Origin: Cryptomeria japonica
Lineage: Eukaryota; Streptophyta; Pinopsida; Cupressales; Cupressaceae
Length of the DNA stretch: 64,000 nucleotides
Direction: 5' to 3'
Assembly (NCBI RefSeq): GCF_030272615.1
Contig: NC_081410.1
Coordinates: 258,527,533-258,591,532, forward strand
Shown here: positions 46,687 to 58,343 of the stretch, piece after piece
How the letters are laid out: the number at the start of each line of letters is the position of its first letter
Position numbering within the stretch: position 1 is the stretch's first letter
Notes under the pieces: model-generated
Told to the model about the DNA's origin: nothing
Databases searched by the model: none
Seen by the model: the letters and a program-made list of their open reading frames with translations, nothing else
Translations under genes and position numbers: made by a program

Positions 46687-47519
46687 TGCTAAATTCAATG
46701 ACAGTCCCAAAGACACTGAGAGGGGGGGTGGGGTGAATCAGTATCTAACTGGTTGACAAAATATTTAAACTTATTAATAACTTTGTAACTCAAAATAGTG
46801 TACCGGTAAATAAGAATTATTGCAATAAATAGAAATAATAGAGACAACATAGAAACACACCATAACACAAGACATTTAACGAGGAAACCTGGTGTGGGAA
46901 AAACCTCGGTGGGATTTGTGACCCACAACATTTACTCACTGGCCAATGAATAAATACTACTTACAATGAGTGGCTTGCACATGCAGGGAAGCCAACAGCC
47001 TAGATCTCACTGCTCAGTAAAGAGTCACACTGACTACAAAATGGATTAACAAATCCAATACAATGTACTGCTCAAAACAACATCTCTCATGCCAAGTTCA
47101 GTACCGGTTTAATCTCAGTCAATAACCAAAACCTTCACTGTCAACTATATCACCTTATACAAAATTGCCTCATCACACATTATATCTTTTTATCTATCTA
47201 CTTACATGAAATGACCTATAAGATCTCATACATATATGAGTCTTTTACAATATACCATGTCAGCTTTACAAAAAATTACATTACAAAAAAATTCATATAA
47301 ACAAAAAATTATCCCATGTCGGCTGGAGTGCCAGTACGCTTATTGCCAATGTAATCTGAATGCCGGTGAAGTGCCTTCCGGTGTTGGTGTCTGCCAGTGT
47401 ATGAAGTTTGTGATGTCGGGCATGCAGAAACCAATTGTCGGTGACTTTCCAGTTGTATGCCAGATGGTTGCCATCAATGACAACATCAACTATTCTCATA
47501 AGAGTGTAGAATGACAACA
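46687..47519 (-). repeat. B 3' LTR (833 bp)
   Basis: Pairs with 52594-53427 with modest divergence. Carries the gaga-G7-tggggtgaatca motif near its plus-strand start. Confidence 0.95.
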
Positions 47520-47536
47520 ATATCCCCCTTTGGCAT
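47520..47536 (-). other. B polypurine tract
   Basis: The minus strand reads ATGCCAAAGGGGGATAT before the LTR start TGTTGTC, nearly the same as the Copia element's tract. Confidence 0.92.
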
Positions 47537-47888
47537 TGATGACAACACTCATGAGAAAAATCAAACTATTATCCAAAAACTGAAATCCAAAAAGATGTGC
47601 TCCCCCTGAGCATGTGATCCTTTGTACATACATTTTTCTCTCCACTACTCCCCCTTTGACATCAATGACAAAGGATGTCATCAAAAGAGTACAAAAATTC
47701 TACTTCAAGGTTTGTAACCAGTTGGTTGCAATCTGAAACATCTCCGCCAAAATCATATTTAGACTCTGCATAAATTTGTTGTTGTCATCTAAAGTTGCCT
47801 CAGTTTGCTAGATCATACCGGTGAGATAGTGCATCTACTACTTTGGTGATCGTTCTCCTTGTACTATTGCCTTATACAATTCATTTCT

Positions 47889-48655
47889 CTATGTAATTAG
47901 ATTGTCCAGCCTTGAACCAAGTTTATCTTTTAGTTCTCGGGCATTAGACTTTATCCTTGCCTTCTCTTTCTCAAGTTTTCCTAATTTCTCCTCAAAGACT
48001 GCCATTTCCTGTTCAAAAACTGATATGAGTTTGAATGAACCTATAATATTATCCGCAATGTCATTAATTTCTTTATGTGTCTTCTTGATCTCCTTATCAA
48101 TATCCTCAGTCAAACAGTGAGGTTTACATGCTTCCCTATAAAGCTCCTTATACTCCAAAATTGTAGAATTGAGTACTTGTAAAAGTGTATCCACATGATT
48201 GGTACATTTCTTTATTGTGTTTTCAAAGAATGTGTTTTTCTCTTTTTCAACTCTCTCCTTTATGATATCCTCATTTACCTTGTCTATAGTTATAACATTA
48301 TCAGAAATGAATTTGGACAATGTGTCCAATTTACCTAAAGAATCCTTAATGTGATCTATGTTACAATTTGGTGCAATCATCTTAAGAATAGGTAAAGTGT
48401 TATCAATTGCCTTAAAAGCCAATGCATTGCAATTAGTTATCCTCTTTGTAGATCCAAAAGTACCTCTGTGATATTGGTAGGTCTGAATTCACCTATAGAC
48501 GTATTCGATTCAGCTGTAGATTTCATCTCAACGGATGTCTGACCAACCACCTTAACTATTTCCTCTTTACTCCCATCATATATATCCATTTTGCTTTTAT
48601 TTTCCTCTGGTGGATCTGTTTGTGTTTGTACCTCAACCTTTAATGGTTTCTCAGT
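47889..48655 (-). pseudogene. Element B ORF2, C-terminal coiled-coil part
   Basis: 48422-47889 encodes 177 residues dominated by heptad-like helices (IGSFKLISVFEQEMAVFEEK, LGKLEKEKARIKSNARELKD). Between 48655 and 48425 the frame of the upstream part continues past a TAG (ETLK-stop-TEKPLK, CAG expected) and then meets a frameshift near 48430. Without these it would be one chain with 48656-51103. The equivalent text exists in B' at 53428 onward. Function unknown; the shape suggests oligomerisation. Confidence 0.6.
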
Positions 48656-49660
48656 CTATTTTAGTGTCTCTGTAACTGCTGGTTTTTCAGTCTCAACATG
48701 AACCTCTGCCTCTGATTGTTTCTCTGAGAGTTCTACTCCCGGATTATTAGTCTTTGGTGGCCCTGTGTTAGTACCTTTTTTCTCTGTGGGTTTTCCAGTC
48801 TCTATTGGTTTCTCTATTCGGGTTGGTATCTCAGTTTCCTGAGAGTCAACTATTTGTGTTGGTTTCTCTAAATTTTTTCTATTATCAACATTATCTACCT
48901 TAACCTCTGAATTATCCTTATCCACAACAATGTTTACCTCTTGAGTATCCACTTTCATTGTAAAGAGTATCTCAGACTCTGGATTAGTATTATCATGCGT
49001 TACACCTTCAGTATCAGTAGCCGGTGGATCTTCTGAGTGTGCCGGTGGTGTATCCAAAGGAGGCAGTGGAAGGTTATCTGTAACCTTTATGTCTGGAATA
49101 CCACCAAATTTTCCTTTACCCTTGTCCTTGTCTTTCTGATATACTTTGAATTTCCTTTTAGGTCTTCTCTTTTCTTCTTGCTTTTCCTTCTCTACAAAGA
49201 ATATATCCCATTTATTTGCAGTCTCCTCTGCAATCTCTTTTACCCTTCCATCCATCAGGCTTACTTGTCGGTGTCCACTAACAAATACAGATCGGTTAGC
49301 TTCAAAGATAAGTTCACCAATTTCTTCCTTGGAGTTTACTGGATGAACAACCAAGAGTGCTTCAACTTTTAATTTCTTATCCAATTCCATCACTAATAGC
49401 CTTTTTGCTTCTAGTCTCATGTAGAGAGCATTTGGTAGCTCATCAATCACTTCTATCAAAACCTTTTTGTATATATCCAAGTGTAAAACAATGCTTTCCT
49501 CAATGGGGTTTCTGTCAATATCATTTGAAGTGCTATACAATTTGATTATATTAAAGAAATTAACTTCCTCTATTACCTCATTCAGTAAATTATTCAATGT
49601 GGGGGTAACCAATGTCTGTTTCTTCTTAGGTGTAAATTTCTTCTTCGGTTCCCTAACTGC
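48656..49660 (-). pseudogene. Element B ORF2, middle part
   Basis: Same frame as 49661-51103, separated from it only by a TAG at 49661 (KKQ-stop-AVREP, CAG expected). A helical segment (PTLNNLLNEVIEEVNFFNII, LEAKRLLVMELDKKLKVEAL) and HRQVSLMDGRVKEIAEETAN are followed by a basic stretch (KRRPKRKFKVYQKDKDKGKG). A long low-complexity Pro/Thr/Glu tail (EKPTQIV, TRIEKPIETGKPTEKKGT) ends it. Not recognised. Confidence 0.65.
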
Positions 49661-51103
49661 CTATTGTTTCTTCCTTAGTGTCCTAGTTTTCTTAGGTGAA
49701 GGAGAGGGTACCGGTGAGGGTTTTCTCTTCCTTTCTACTCTTTTAAATTCGACAACCTTACCACTGTCAGTGTCAAAAGATGTTACAACCAGTGAAACAT
49801 GTGCTTCAGGTTGTAGCCCTTCAAGTTCACTTGCCGATATACCACTTATGTTTATGACATTTTCTTTGATTTCCTTTACCTTCTTGGATACATCTCTAAT
49901 GATTTTTTCTCTTCTCTTAGTCCTTTTCTGCAAAGACACTTTACTCTCTATGGTTTTAGCATTTCCAAAGAATTCCTCAGACAGCTCCCTTGGTGCATCA
50001 AGTAGAGCTTTAGCATAAGTTTCCAAAATAGATAAGTCTTTTTCATATCCCATCTTCGTAACCCAAATGGTTCTAGGACTTGTTTCTTCCATCCAAGTTT
50101 CATCTCTCTTAATAACAAAGCAGATTTCCTTGTCATATTTATCAACTATGCTTTGTGGTAGTCTCTCTCTTGCTCTCATCTTAGATTGGAATGATTTGAA
50201 ATAGTCAGAAATGTTCTGAACACTATCAGTGCCCATACCGGTGAAAGCATCTTGTATCTGCTTTCCTACTGGGATGTCATTACCAAAATCCATGTGACCT
50301 ATGCCGGGTATCTCCTTGGTAAAGTACATCATCAGACATACCAGAAGGTTTCCAAAATGGAAAGTACCTTTCTTGTCTCCCTTAATCTTTTTCAGGTTGT
50401 GAATTAGTTCATCTTTAAGCCATTCACACACATCAATCTTAGCATTATTATGTACTATCTCATATGCACTGTGAATACATAGGATAGAAACAAAATTTAG
50501 TCTATTTGCATGAGTAGCTTTGTAACCTAGTACCATACTCACATATCTTACATTTATGTCCTTAACATCATTTACTCTAAGTGACCTATTATCAAATGTT
50601 GCTCTGGTTAAATCCATAACTACTATGTTAGGAATCTTCTTGGTTTTATCAGGCCTACTACCGGTTGAAGGTAAAACAGTAACTGCCCTAATTGTTTCCC
50701 TGGTTATTTTGCAAACTGATTCTAGCCATATGAATTCTCCATGGACTCTGCTCAATACAAGTCTGACAACTTCCTTAGGAAATTCAGGAATGTTCAGAAT
50801 CTCTACAAAACCTAAATTTTCCACAATCTTATGTTCGGGTTTGATTACTCCATTTTCATCAGAAATGACCTCATTAAAGATTCTCTTCAACTCCTTAGTC
50901 CCTAGGTTTTCTATGTTGCAATGTATGTAAATTCTAGGGTCTTTTGCAAATGCTACACCCTTAGGGATTTTCAAAAAAGCTCCTATAGAATCATCTTGTT
51001 TCGCAATCTCGAGGATAATCTTAAATATGGGTCTAGGGTATTTAACATTTTCCACAATGGTAGGGTTCGAAATAAACTCTTGAACAGAAGATGAGGAAGC
51101 CAT
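49661..51103 (-). CDS. Element B ORF2 N-terminal domain, 480 codons, unknown
   Basis: Open from ATG 51103 (MASSSSVQEF). Residues 1-~400 look globular: VKYPRPIFKIILEIAKQDDS, DPRIYIHCNIENLGTKELKR, FPKEVVRLVLSRVHGEFIWL, FHFGNLLVCLMMYFTKEIPG, SPRTIWVTKMGYEKDLSILE. The end is basic and Pro-rich (KRKPSPVPSPSPKKTRTLRK), like a nuclear-localisation or nucleic-acid-binding tail. It has no RT, integrase, protease or transposase motif. The helical middle recalls 'putative plant transposon protein' domains found in other plant retroelements, but that is a guess. Decayed homologues in B' show the protein was once maintained. Confidence 0.75.
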   Translation of the reverse strand: MASSSSVQEFISNPTIVENVKYPRPIFKIILEIAKQDDSIGAFLKIPKGVAFAKDPRIYIHCNIENLGTKELKRIFNEVISDENGVIKPEHKIVENLGFVEILNIPEFPKEVVRLVLSRVHGEFIWLESVCKITRETIRAVTVLPSTGSRPDKTKKIPNIVVMDLTRATFDNRSLRVNDVKDINVRYVSMVLGYKATHANRLNFVSILCIHSAYEIVHNNAKIDVCEWLKDELIHNLKKIKGDKKGTFHFGNLLVCLMMYFTKEIPGIGHMDFGNDIPVGKQIQDAFTGMGTDSVQNISDYFKSFQSKMRARERLPQSIVDKYDKEICFVIKRDETWMEETSPRTIWVTKMGYEKDLSILETYAKALLDAPRELSEEFFGNAKTIESKVSLQKRTKRREKIIRDVSKKVKEIKENVINISGISASELEGLQPEAHVSLVVTSFDTDSGKVVEFKRVERKRKPSPVPSPSPKKTRTLRKKQ

Positions 51104-51400
51104 TTCAAAGATAAATACCTCTAAATCAAAATTTTGAATGCTTGAAAATCACTTCGCATATTCACCTTAGAATGCCTTGCTCAATTTTGTGCTCTCTAAT
51201 TGTTTGAATGCTCGGTGAGTTCGAAATGAGGGTTTCCTGGTGCTTTATACCCAAAAAGTTTTTTAAAATAGCATTAAATGCTCATCGGTTAAGTGAAAGT
51301 GAAAACTTAACACATCCATCGGTAAAGAAGAAATGTATCTTCTCACAATCAACCTAGTGTAGAATGCATGATCTTCAACTTGCTGCAATATCCCCTAAGG
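51104..51400. other. Spacer between B gag-like part and ORF2
   Basis: AT-rich, without frames on the coding strand. On the minus strand it precedes the ORF2 start, so it could hold a leader or splice signals for ORF2. None is obvious. Confidence 0.4.
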
Positions 51401-52560
51401 ATTGTTTCTTAGTTAGATGAAGAATCTCCTGACGATGGAGGATTAATATGTTCTACCAGTGAAGATATCATTTCATCAGTTCTCTGATCACTCTTCTTAA
51501 TCCATTGTTTTGAAAATTCTTGCTTAACTTCATCTACCTTTTCTTTGCCTTTCAAACTAGATCCTTTGTTGTTTGCTGGTGCATTCTTGCTTCTACAGAA
51601 TTTAGCAATATGTCCAATCTTGTTACAAGCATAAGAAGTTACATTATTCTTCTAAATAGCCTTTCCATATCCTTGACCGGTTTGTGATCTGCATTGATTA
51701 GATAAATGCCCAAATCTTCCACAAAAATAGCATTTCACATTCATTTCGCAATTTTATGAATTATGACCAACTTTATTGCATTTGGAATACTGACCGGTGG
51801 GTGAGTTTGTATTATGATTATTTCTAAATTTACATTGATTTTCTCTGTGACCATATTTGTTGCAATTGAAACATTTGTCATTACATTTATAAGCATTAGG
51901 TTGTCTTACCATTTTGTTCTGATCTTGATTGTTTGCAGTACCAGAACTTTCTCCATGTTCAAATCCAAGTCCATTAGTATCTCCATTAGGTTTCTATTTT
52001 TTTAGCATCTCATCAAGTTCTTCTGAACTTTTCTTAAATTTGTTGTTGTGTTTATTTGCAGTAGCCAACTCATTTTCCAGAATTCCAACTTATCTCATAA
52101 GCTCAATTTTATCATGTTGCATGTGAATCAGATCTGTCTTTAGCATATCATTTTCATGACCAAGTCTCAAATTTTCATTACCAGTATCATTAAGTCTCCT
52201 AGTCAAGTCTTCTTCATTCTTCTTCATGTCTTCAATAACTTTACATAAACCTCATAGTCATATCTCGCATTTCATTCTTCATATTACTGTTTCCTTATCT
52301 CAACTTGTTTGCAATGTCTCTAAGAGTTTCTTTTTCATCATCATCATTCTGCATCTTCTCATGAAGTTCTTTTCTTTTATTTTGTGCTATAGCAAAGTTC
52401 TCCTGAAGTCCTTTATTGAATTCCTATGCAATCCTCAGATCATCTTCAAGTTTGATTTTCTTCAATTTTTCTGCATCAAAATCTTCAAGGGCTCCTTCCA
52501 ACTGTTTTCTTAAGTTCTCCATCTGTATCGGTGTCAGAATCTTCCTCAAGCTATTAGGAT
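51401..52560 (-). pseudogene. Element B gag-like region with four zinc-knuckle modules
   Basis: The minus-strand reading begins near 52530 with a coiled coil (MENLRKQLEGALEDFDAEKL, IAQNKRKELHEKMQNDDDEK), interrupted by stops. It reaches four knuckle modules between about 51600 and 51880. Two are intact C-X2-C-X4-H-X4-C: CFNCNKYGHRENQC at 51832-51873 and CYFCGRFGHLSNQC at 51691-51732. The other two, near 51770 and 51625, have lost the first Cys. The usual Copia gag core is not visible. The frame closes near 51410. Confidence 0.7.
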
Positions 52561-52579
52561 TTTTAAAATAGAGGACCAG

Positions 52580-52591
52580 GCTCTGATACCA
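52580..52591 (-). other. B primer-binding site (tRNA-iMet type)
   Basis: The minus strand reads TGGTATCAGAGC, two bases inside the LTR end CTAACA. Confidence 0.95.
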
Positions 52592-52593
52592 AT

Positions 52594-53427
52594 TGTTAGA
52601 TTCAATGATAGTCCCAAAGGCACTGAGAGGGGGAGGGTGAGTCAGTGTCTAACCGGTTGACAAAATATTTAAACTTATTAATAACTTTGCAACTCAAAAC
52701 AGTGTACCGGTAAATAAGAATTATTGCAATAAATAGAAATAATAGAGACAACATAGAAACGCACCATAACACAAGATATTTAATGAGGAAACCTAGTGTG
52801 GGAAAAACCTCGGTGGGATTTGTGACCCACAATATTTACTCACTGGCCAATGAATAAATACTACTTACAATGAGGGGCCTGCGCATGCAGGGAGGCCAAC
52901 ATCCTAGAGATCACTACTCAATAAAGAGTCACACTGACTACAAAATGGATTAACAAATCCAATACAATGTACTGCTCAAAACAACATCTCTCATGCCAGG
53001 TTCAGTACAGGTTTAAGCTCAGTCAATAACCAAAACCTTTGATGTCAACTATATCACCTTATACAAAATTGCCTCATCACACATTATATCTTTTTATCCA
53101 TCTACTTACATGAAATGACCTATAAGATCTCATACATAAATGAGTCTTTTACAATATACCATGTCGGCTTTACAAAAGATAATTACATTACAAAACAATT
53201 CATATAAACAAAACTTTATCCCATGTCGGTTGGAGTGCCGGTATGCTTATTGCCGACGCAATCTGAATGTCGGTGAAGTGCCTGTCGGTGCCGGTGTCTT
53301 CTAGTGTATGAAGTTTTGTGATGTCGGGCATGTAGAAACCAATTGCTGGTGACTTTCCAGTTGTATGCCAGATGGTTGCCATCAATGACAACATCAACTA
53401 TTATCATAAGAGTGTAGAATGCCAACA
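52594..53427 (-). repeat. B 5' LTR (834 bp)
   Basis: Starts TGTTAGATTC, ends ATGCCAACA. Followed by TTGAC and the continuation of B'. Confidence 0.95.
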
Positions 53428-54537
53428 TTGACTTGTACAACATTTATCCTCTTCATAAGTTGTGACTTATTGATATTCTGCATGCCTCAACAAGGAAAGA
53501 GATTTTGCATGAAAATTTTAAGAAGACAATTTTGATAGATGATGTAATGAAGATTGTTCAAGAGGGTTTACCAAAGGTAAACATAGATTCTTCCTCGCCT
53601 CTTGAAAAAAAGAAAACTTTTAATGGACTATTTTCAGGATCATTACTCCCAAATTGAGGGAAAGGTAGAAAAAGAGGTTGAAAGGAAGTTGAATGATAAA
53701 AGGATGGCAAAAGCATCAGATAGGTGTGCTAATACACACAATAAAATGAAAGAAAATATAAAAATGTTTAAGGATTGTGCTGATGAGGTAATTGCTCTTT
53801 ACCAATTTTGTTTGAAATGACCAAGTTCCACAAAGAATATAAGGGATCATATTGACTCTCTTGAGTCACATATCACCTAGGTGGTTGAAGCATATGACTT
53901 CTCAAAGGACAATTATGGATTCACTAGGGCTCAAGTGGAATTTTTTTCTTTGTCGTTATCTTTGTTGTAGGACTAAAGTGAGAAAATAAAGAAGCAATTC
54001 AGTCAGCTAAGGGAAACAGTGAATCTGAGACTTGCATCATTATTTGATTGGTTAGGTGAAGATGAAAATTTGAATAGAAGATGAAGGATCTCAAAAGTAT
54101 AGATGAGGTTGAGGATTTGTATGTACAATTTGAATGCCAAAACCACATTCTTACCTCATCTAAGGAAAAATGGGATGCAACTCTAACCCACATTAAGGTA
54201 ATGTATAAGGGAATTCTACCTTTTAAGGGAGTTGCAAAAGTATAGATAAAATATTTTCTATCTAATTTTTATGGAGCCTTTCAACATCAAGTCTTTTTTT
54301 TTGTGAAGACCACATGTCCATAGTATCAATTTTTTGGGGATATCCATCTAAGGGGGAGAGGTTTTCATAGATATCATATAGTTATGGTGATTTAATGCAT
54401 ATATTTTTCTTGTTATAAGTAGGAGACAATATTCACTCTTTCTTTGATGCCAAAGGGGGAGTGAGTACAGATGAAGGGGGGGAGAAGATTTGTAGATAAT
54501 ATGCATTATTTTTATTAATGACAAAAGGGGATATTAT
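53428..54537 (+). pseudogene. Element B' ORF2 C-terminal coiled coil and 3' end
   Basis: KENIKMFKDCADEVIALYQF and the helices after it (IRDHIDSLESHIT, FTRAQVEFFSLSL, SEKIKKQFSQLRETVNLR) parallel the 177-residue coiled-coil end of B. Stops are frequent. Around 54450-54535 there are purine tracts, gatgccaaagggggagtg and gacaaaaggggatattat. The second is placed like the B polypurine tract just before a TGGTAATATG... LTR start. Confidence 0.65.
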
Positions 54538-57500
54538 TGGTAATATGTGTTGTCATTGATGTTGAATTAATATTTATTTTCATTGATGTCAGATTGAGGT
54601 CATTGGTGAAGTTGAAGAAGTTGAGAAATGGTTAGAGAAGTAATTGTAAGACAATGGAATATTTGAGTGAGATGGTTTGACAAAGATGTTGATCTTCATA
54701 TGAATGATGATGAAGACATCAATGATTGCTAACTCTTTTGTACTGAAGTATGATATAGACAAGGAATAGATGTTTGACAATGTGTTTTAGCTTGCTAAAA
54801 TAATAATGTCATTTTGATACTCCACATGTAGTAGAAGATTTAGAATTATTGGCTAAGCCATCCACAATAATTTCTCTAAGGTAGAGTCTTTGGATTTTTG
54901 GTTTGCATCTCTCCACACAAGAAGATTTATTTTTGTAGTTATGGAAATAGGTTGATATAGTTATAAACATGTTATTTCAGGGGTTTCAAGTGATGTCTCC
55001 CTCTACAGTGAAAAAATATAAGTTTCTGTAGTCTAAACAATGTTGTGATAGTGTTATACAATTAACAGAGTCTACTGAAATGCTTCACACTTTATCATAC
55101 AAATAGCTTAGGTCATGTGGTTTTGAGGGTATGTTTTTTTACATTCCAAGATTGAAATGTTTGATTTTTTAGTTGATTTGGTGGTTGACAAGTACAAATT
55201 TCAATGAAACAAGATGACACAGTCAAATTCAGTGTTGATTTGGTATGTGTTTATGCATTAGTTTGATTCACAACCTATTTTTATTTATGATACATACATG
55301 TTTAAAACTGACCTAGATTGTATCACACATTTCATTTGAAAAATATTTTTGGAGGATTGATGTTTTAAATCATTGCAAAGGGTATTTATAGAAGAAAAAA
55401 TTATTTGTAAAGGTAATGAGGTGAATAGGAAGGTATAAATTATATATCAATGGAGTATGGAGTGTGTGAAGTCAATATGATAGAGTAATTGTGAGAAAAA
55501 TGGGTTGAAACATTAGTATATGATAGATGTTTCTTCTATAGTAGTTTAGTTCATGATTTTCTCAATCAAAGTATCATGTATCCTGCTATGTGCTACTGTA
55601 TTTCATTAGCAAGTCCTTGTATCATTGTATCTTTCTCAAAATATTTATAAATTTCCCTCTACCTTACCACCCATCCTTAAATGACTATTATTACTCTTAG
55701 ACTGACATTATTCACTATATTTGACATACATTCTTGGTAGTGCCTTTGTTCTTATTTGAGAGTGCCCATCAAGGAAATAATACAAGGAGGACTGCATATT
55801 GCTCTTTTTCATGTTCCATTATGTTTTTGATGTGACCTTCCCATCACTTGTTATTTCCTTACCTCTTTTAGATGTCAATCCATAGTTTATAGGACTCATT
55901 CTCATAATACCTCTATCATATGAGAAAAAAAATCTTTTATCAGTATTTCATCTTTTACTAACCTATCTTTGAATAGGCATTGTGTTCTTGATGTTTTGGT
56001 TGATCATATTTTCTTAAAAGTTAGGAGTGCTCCTCGAAGTATCCCTTGAAATATCTTCATTTTTTACTTAGTCTTTTCCACTATCTATTCCCAATATTGT
56101 CCTAGTTTGGTGCTTTATTATTTGTCATTGTTAACAAGACCACTATGACAGTGTATATTTTTAGGGTTGTCTTTTTTCACTTCACGCCAAATATCCTTTG
56201 TCAACCCTCTATATCATGAGGACTGTTACATAGAATGAAAACCATTGACTTTTATTTTCTTCCAATATGAATATGAAAAGCTATTATATGATTTCCACTA
56301 TCTTTTAATAACCTTTCAAGTATTTTCCTCTAGGCCATTTCTTACCCTTATTGGCCCTGTCCACTACCATGAGCTCCTTTCATATCAACATTTTGATTAT
56401 ATACTAATAACAAGGTTGTGATTCTTCCACTAGACTACATGCTTATCTTTAATGAGTTCTATTTGTATTAGGTCTATGTCCATTATCAAGAATCATTCTC
56501 TATTGGTATTTACCCTATATTGAAAACCTCTTCTCGATATTTGTTCAAGTATATTATCAACATCTTTGGCATATATTGTTTTTCATGATCTTGTTAACCC
56601 TATTGTTCTTTACTTTTCATTCCATTGTTCAATTTATTTGGAAGCTATATAGGGTTCAAAAACCCATCATTCTATAACCAATCCCTTCTTTCCCTCTGTC
56701 ACAAACTATTGTTCACAATTGTTACACTACCCTTTCTCATCTTTGTATTTTTAAGCTTTTAAGGTATTTGGACAAACTTTACTCAAAGATCTAAACAATA
56801 TGTGAGCTTCTAACAATATTTAACAAGATTTTTCTATTGTAAACACTTTTTATAGTATTCTTTCTTACTTATATAACATATCCAATAAAAAAATTCTTTT
56901 CATCCTTGTTGTAGTTTACTTACATGCTTATTCATTCATTTTCATCATCCACCATGTAATATTTCTCTATTAATGAGTATAAAAATAAGAATGAAGGTGA
57001 GAACCCTTGTCAAATAATCTATCATTTAGGAACATTTCAAGAGGCTTGTAAAAAATTTCATAGTAGTTGATATGAGAGGACTAACTATGTTCGCATAAAA
57101 TCACCTTGTTCTTGGCCAAAGACCTCCATGTTGTTGTTGTTTTCCTCTTGTCAATGCTTTAACATAAAAGCCAACATTTTATCTATATTTGCATGGTAGA
57201 AAGCAAACTACATCAAACATCTTTTAGTTCTTTGTTGCTCGTTATAGAGGCACATTCATGTTAAACCTCCCTACAACAACATCTCATGATATTAGATTCT
57301 TTGATGCCCACCATGATGATTTTGTGAAGTTTTATGAGAGATTGGAATGAGATAAAACCCTAAAATGGTTACTCTCTCTTAACAAAAGTCAAACTCTCTT
57401 TGAACACAATTCCCTTTCAATGAATGCCCACATATACTATGTAAATAATGAGGCTTTGTGGAAAATAATAGGCAATAGATAAGGTATTTTAATTAAATAC

Positions 57501-57609
57501 TTACTTAGATTATTAATTCTACACTTCCTCTATTTCCTAAAACACCTTTTGGCTAGATATTTAAATTGGGGACTGAAATAAGCTAACATGTAAGACATTG
57601 TAGGAGAAT
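54538..57609. other. Probable start of B' 3' LTR, then unassigned AT-rich DNA
   Basis: The LTR start is inferred from the purine tract and from tgttgtcattgatg at 54548, which recalls the B LTR start TGTTGTCATT. I could not find its end or a second copy. 55000-57600 has no long frame and no recognisable motif. Tcc/ctt-rich stretches near 55850-56700 look like an old, decayed element. Confidence 0.4.
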
Positions 57610-58343
57610 TTGATGCATATTTGTAGAGTATTTGATAATTTAAGAGAAGAGTTGTTGGTTGACTTGAAGAACTACAATTTTATGAAGGAATTAGTGTGGT
57701 TGGTAATTGTTGTTGCAGTAGATGGTATTACAATAGACCCAAAGAAGGTGAGGGCTATCATTGATTTGCCTACCCCAAGGAGTGCTACTAAGGTGAGATC
57801 TTTTCATGGTTTGACAAGTTTTTACAAAAATATTATCAATAATTTCAATAGCATTTGTGCACCCCTAACTAAAAAAATGATAGGGGATACAAAATTGTTT
57901 AAGTAGACTAAAATAGAAGAAAAGATATTTGATATGTTGAAGAAGAAAGCCATAGAGCAACATGTTTTGGCACTTCTAGATTTTAATAAGGTATTTTATG
58001 TAAATTGTGATGTTAGTGACAATGCCATAGAAGTAGTATTGAGTCAAAGAGGTGAACTCATTGCTTATTTAAGTAAAAAGTTAAATGATGCCAAGAGGAA
58101 TTCTTTTGTTTATGATCAAGAGTTTTATGTTCTAGTTTAGGCACTGAAGAATTAGATACATTATCTTTTTCCAAAAGAGTGTTTATTTATTGATCATCAA
58201 GCTTTCTAGTATTTCAATAGTCAAAGGAAGTTGAATCAAATATATTTAAAATGGGTTGAGCTTTTGCAAAGTTACAATTTTAGTTTGAAGTATGGGAGTG
58301 GAAGGCCTAATAGAGTTGTAGATGCCTTGAGTAGAAGGTGTAA
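57610..58343 (+). pseudogene. pol: Gypsy element D: RT end and RNase H
   Basis: Starts inside the RT thumb (HICRVFDNLREELLVDLKNY, then ITIDPKKVRAIIDLPTPRSA and TKVRSFHGLTSFYKNIINNF, typical Gypsy). RNase H follows with NCDVSDNAIEVVLSQRGE (first Asp), YDQEFYVLV (Glu), FIDHQAF (usual TDHQAL) and RVVDALSRR. Stops interrupt it at 57904, 58138, 58153 and later. The active-site part of RT is absent. It is cut off at ALSRR by element E and resumes at 63149. Confidence 0.9.

Larger units (their letters stand above)
46687..53427 (-). mobile_element. Element B: pol-less LTR retrotransposon with unknown ORF2
   Basis: LTRs are at 46687-47519 and 52594-53427 (starts TGCTAAATTC/TGTTAGATTC, ends GACAACA/GCCAACA). 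Flanks are CTGAC (46682-46686) and TTGAC (53428-53432). An iMet primer site beside the right LTR and a polypurine tract beside the left LTR show minus orientation and a Copia-type framework. The 5 kb interior encodes a coiled-coil/zinc-knuckle gag-like part and then a long ORF2 of unknown function. No protease, integrase, RT or RNase H motif is present in any frame I read. Confidence 0.93.

Noticed and set aside
49037-50930. Plus-strand frames of 60-180 codons opposite B ORF2
   Set aside because: Shadows of the long minus-strand frame, hydrophobic by reverse-complement bias.
54538-57609. Genes or RNA genes in the long AT-rich stretch
   Set aside because: No frame above background, no tRNA-like cloverleaf or rRNA text noticed on reading.
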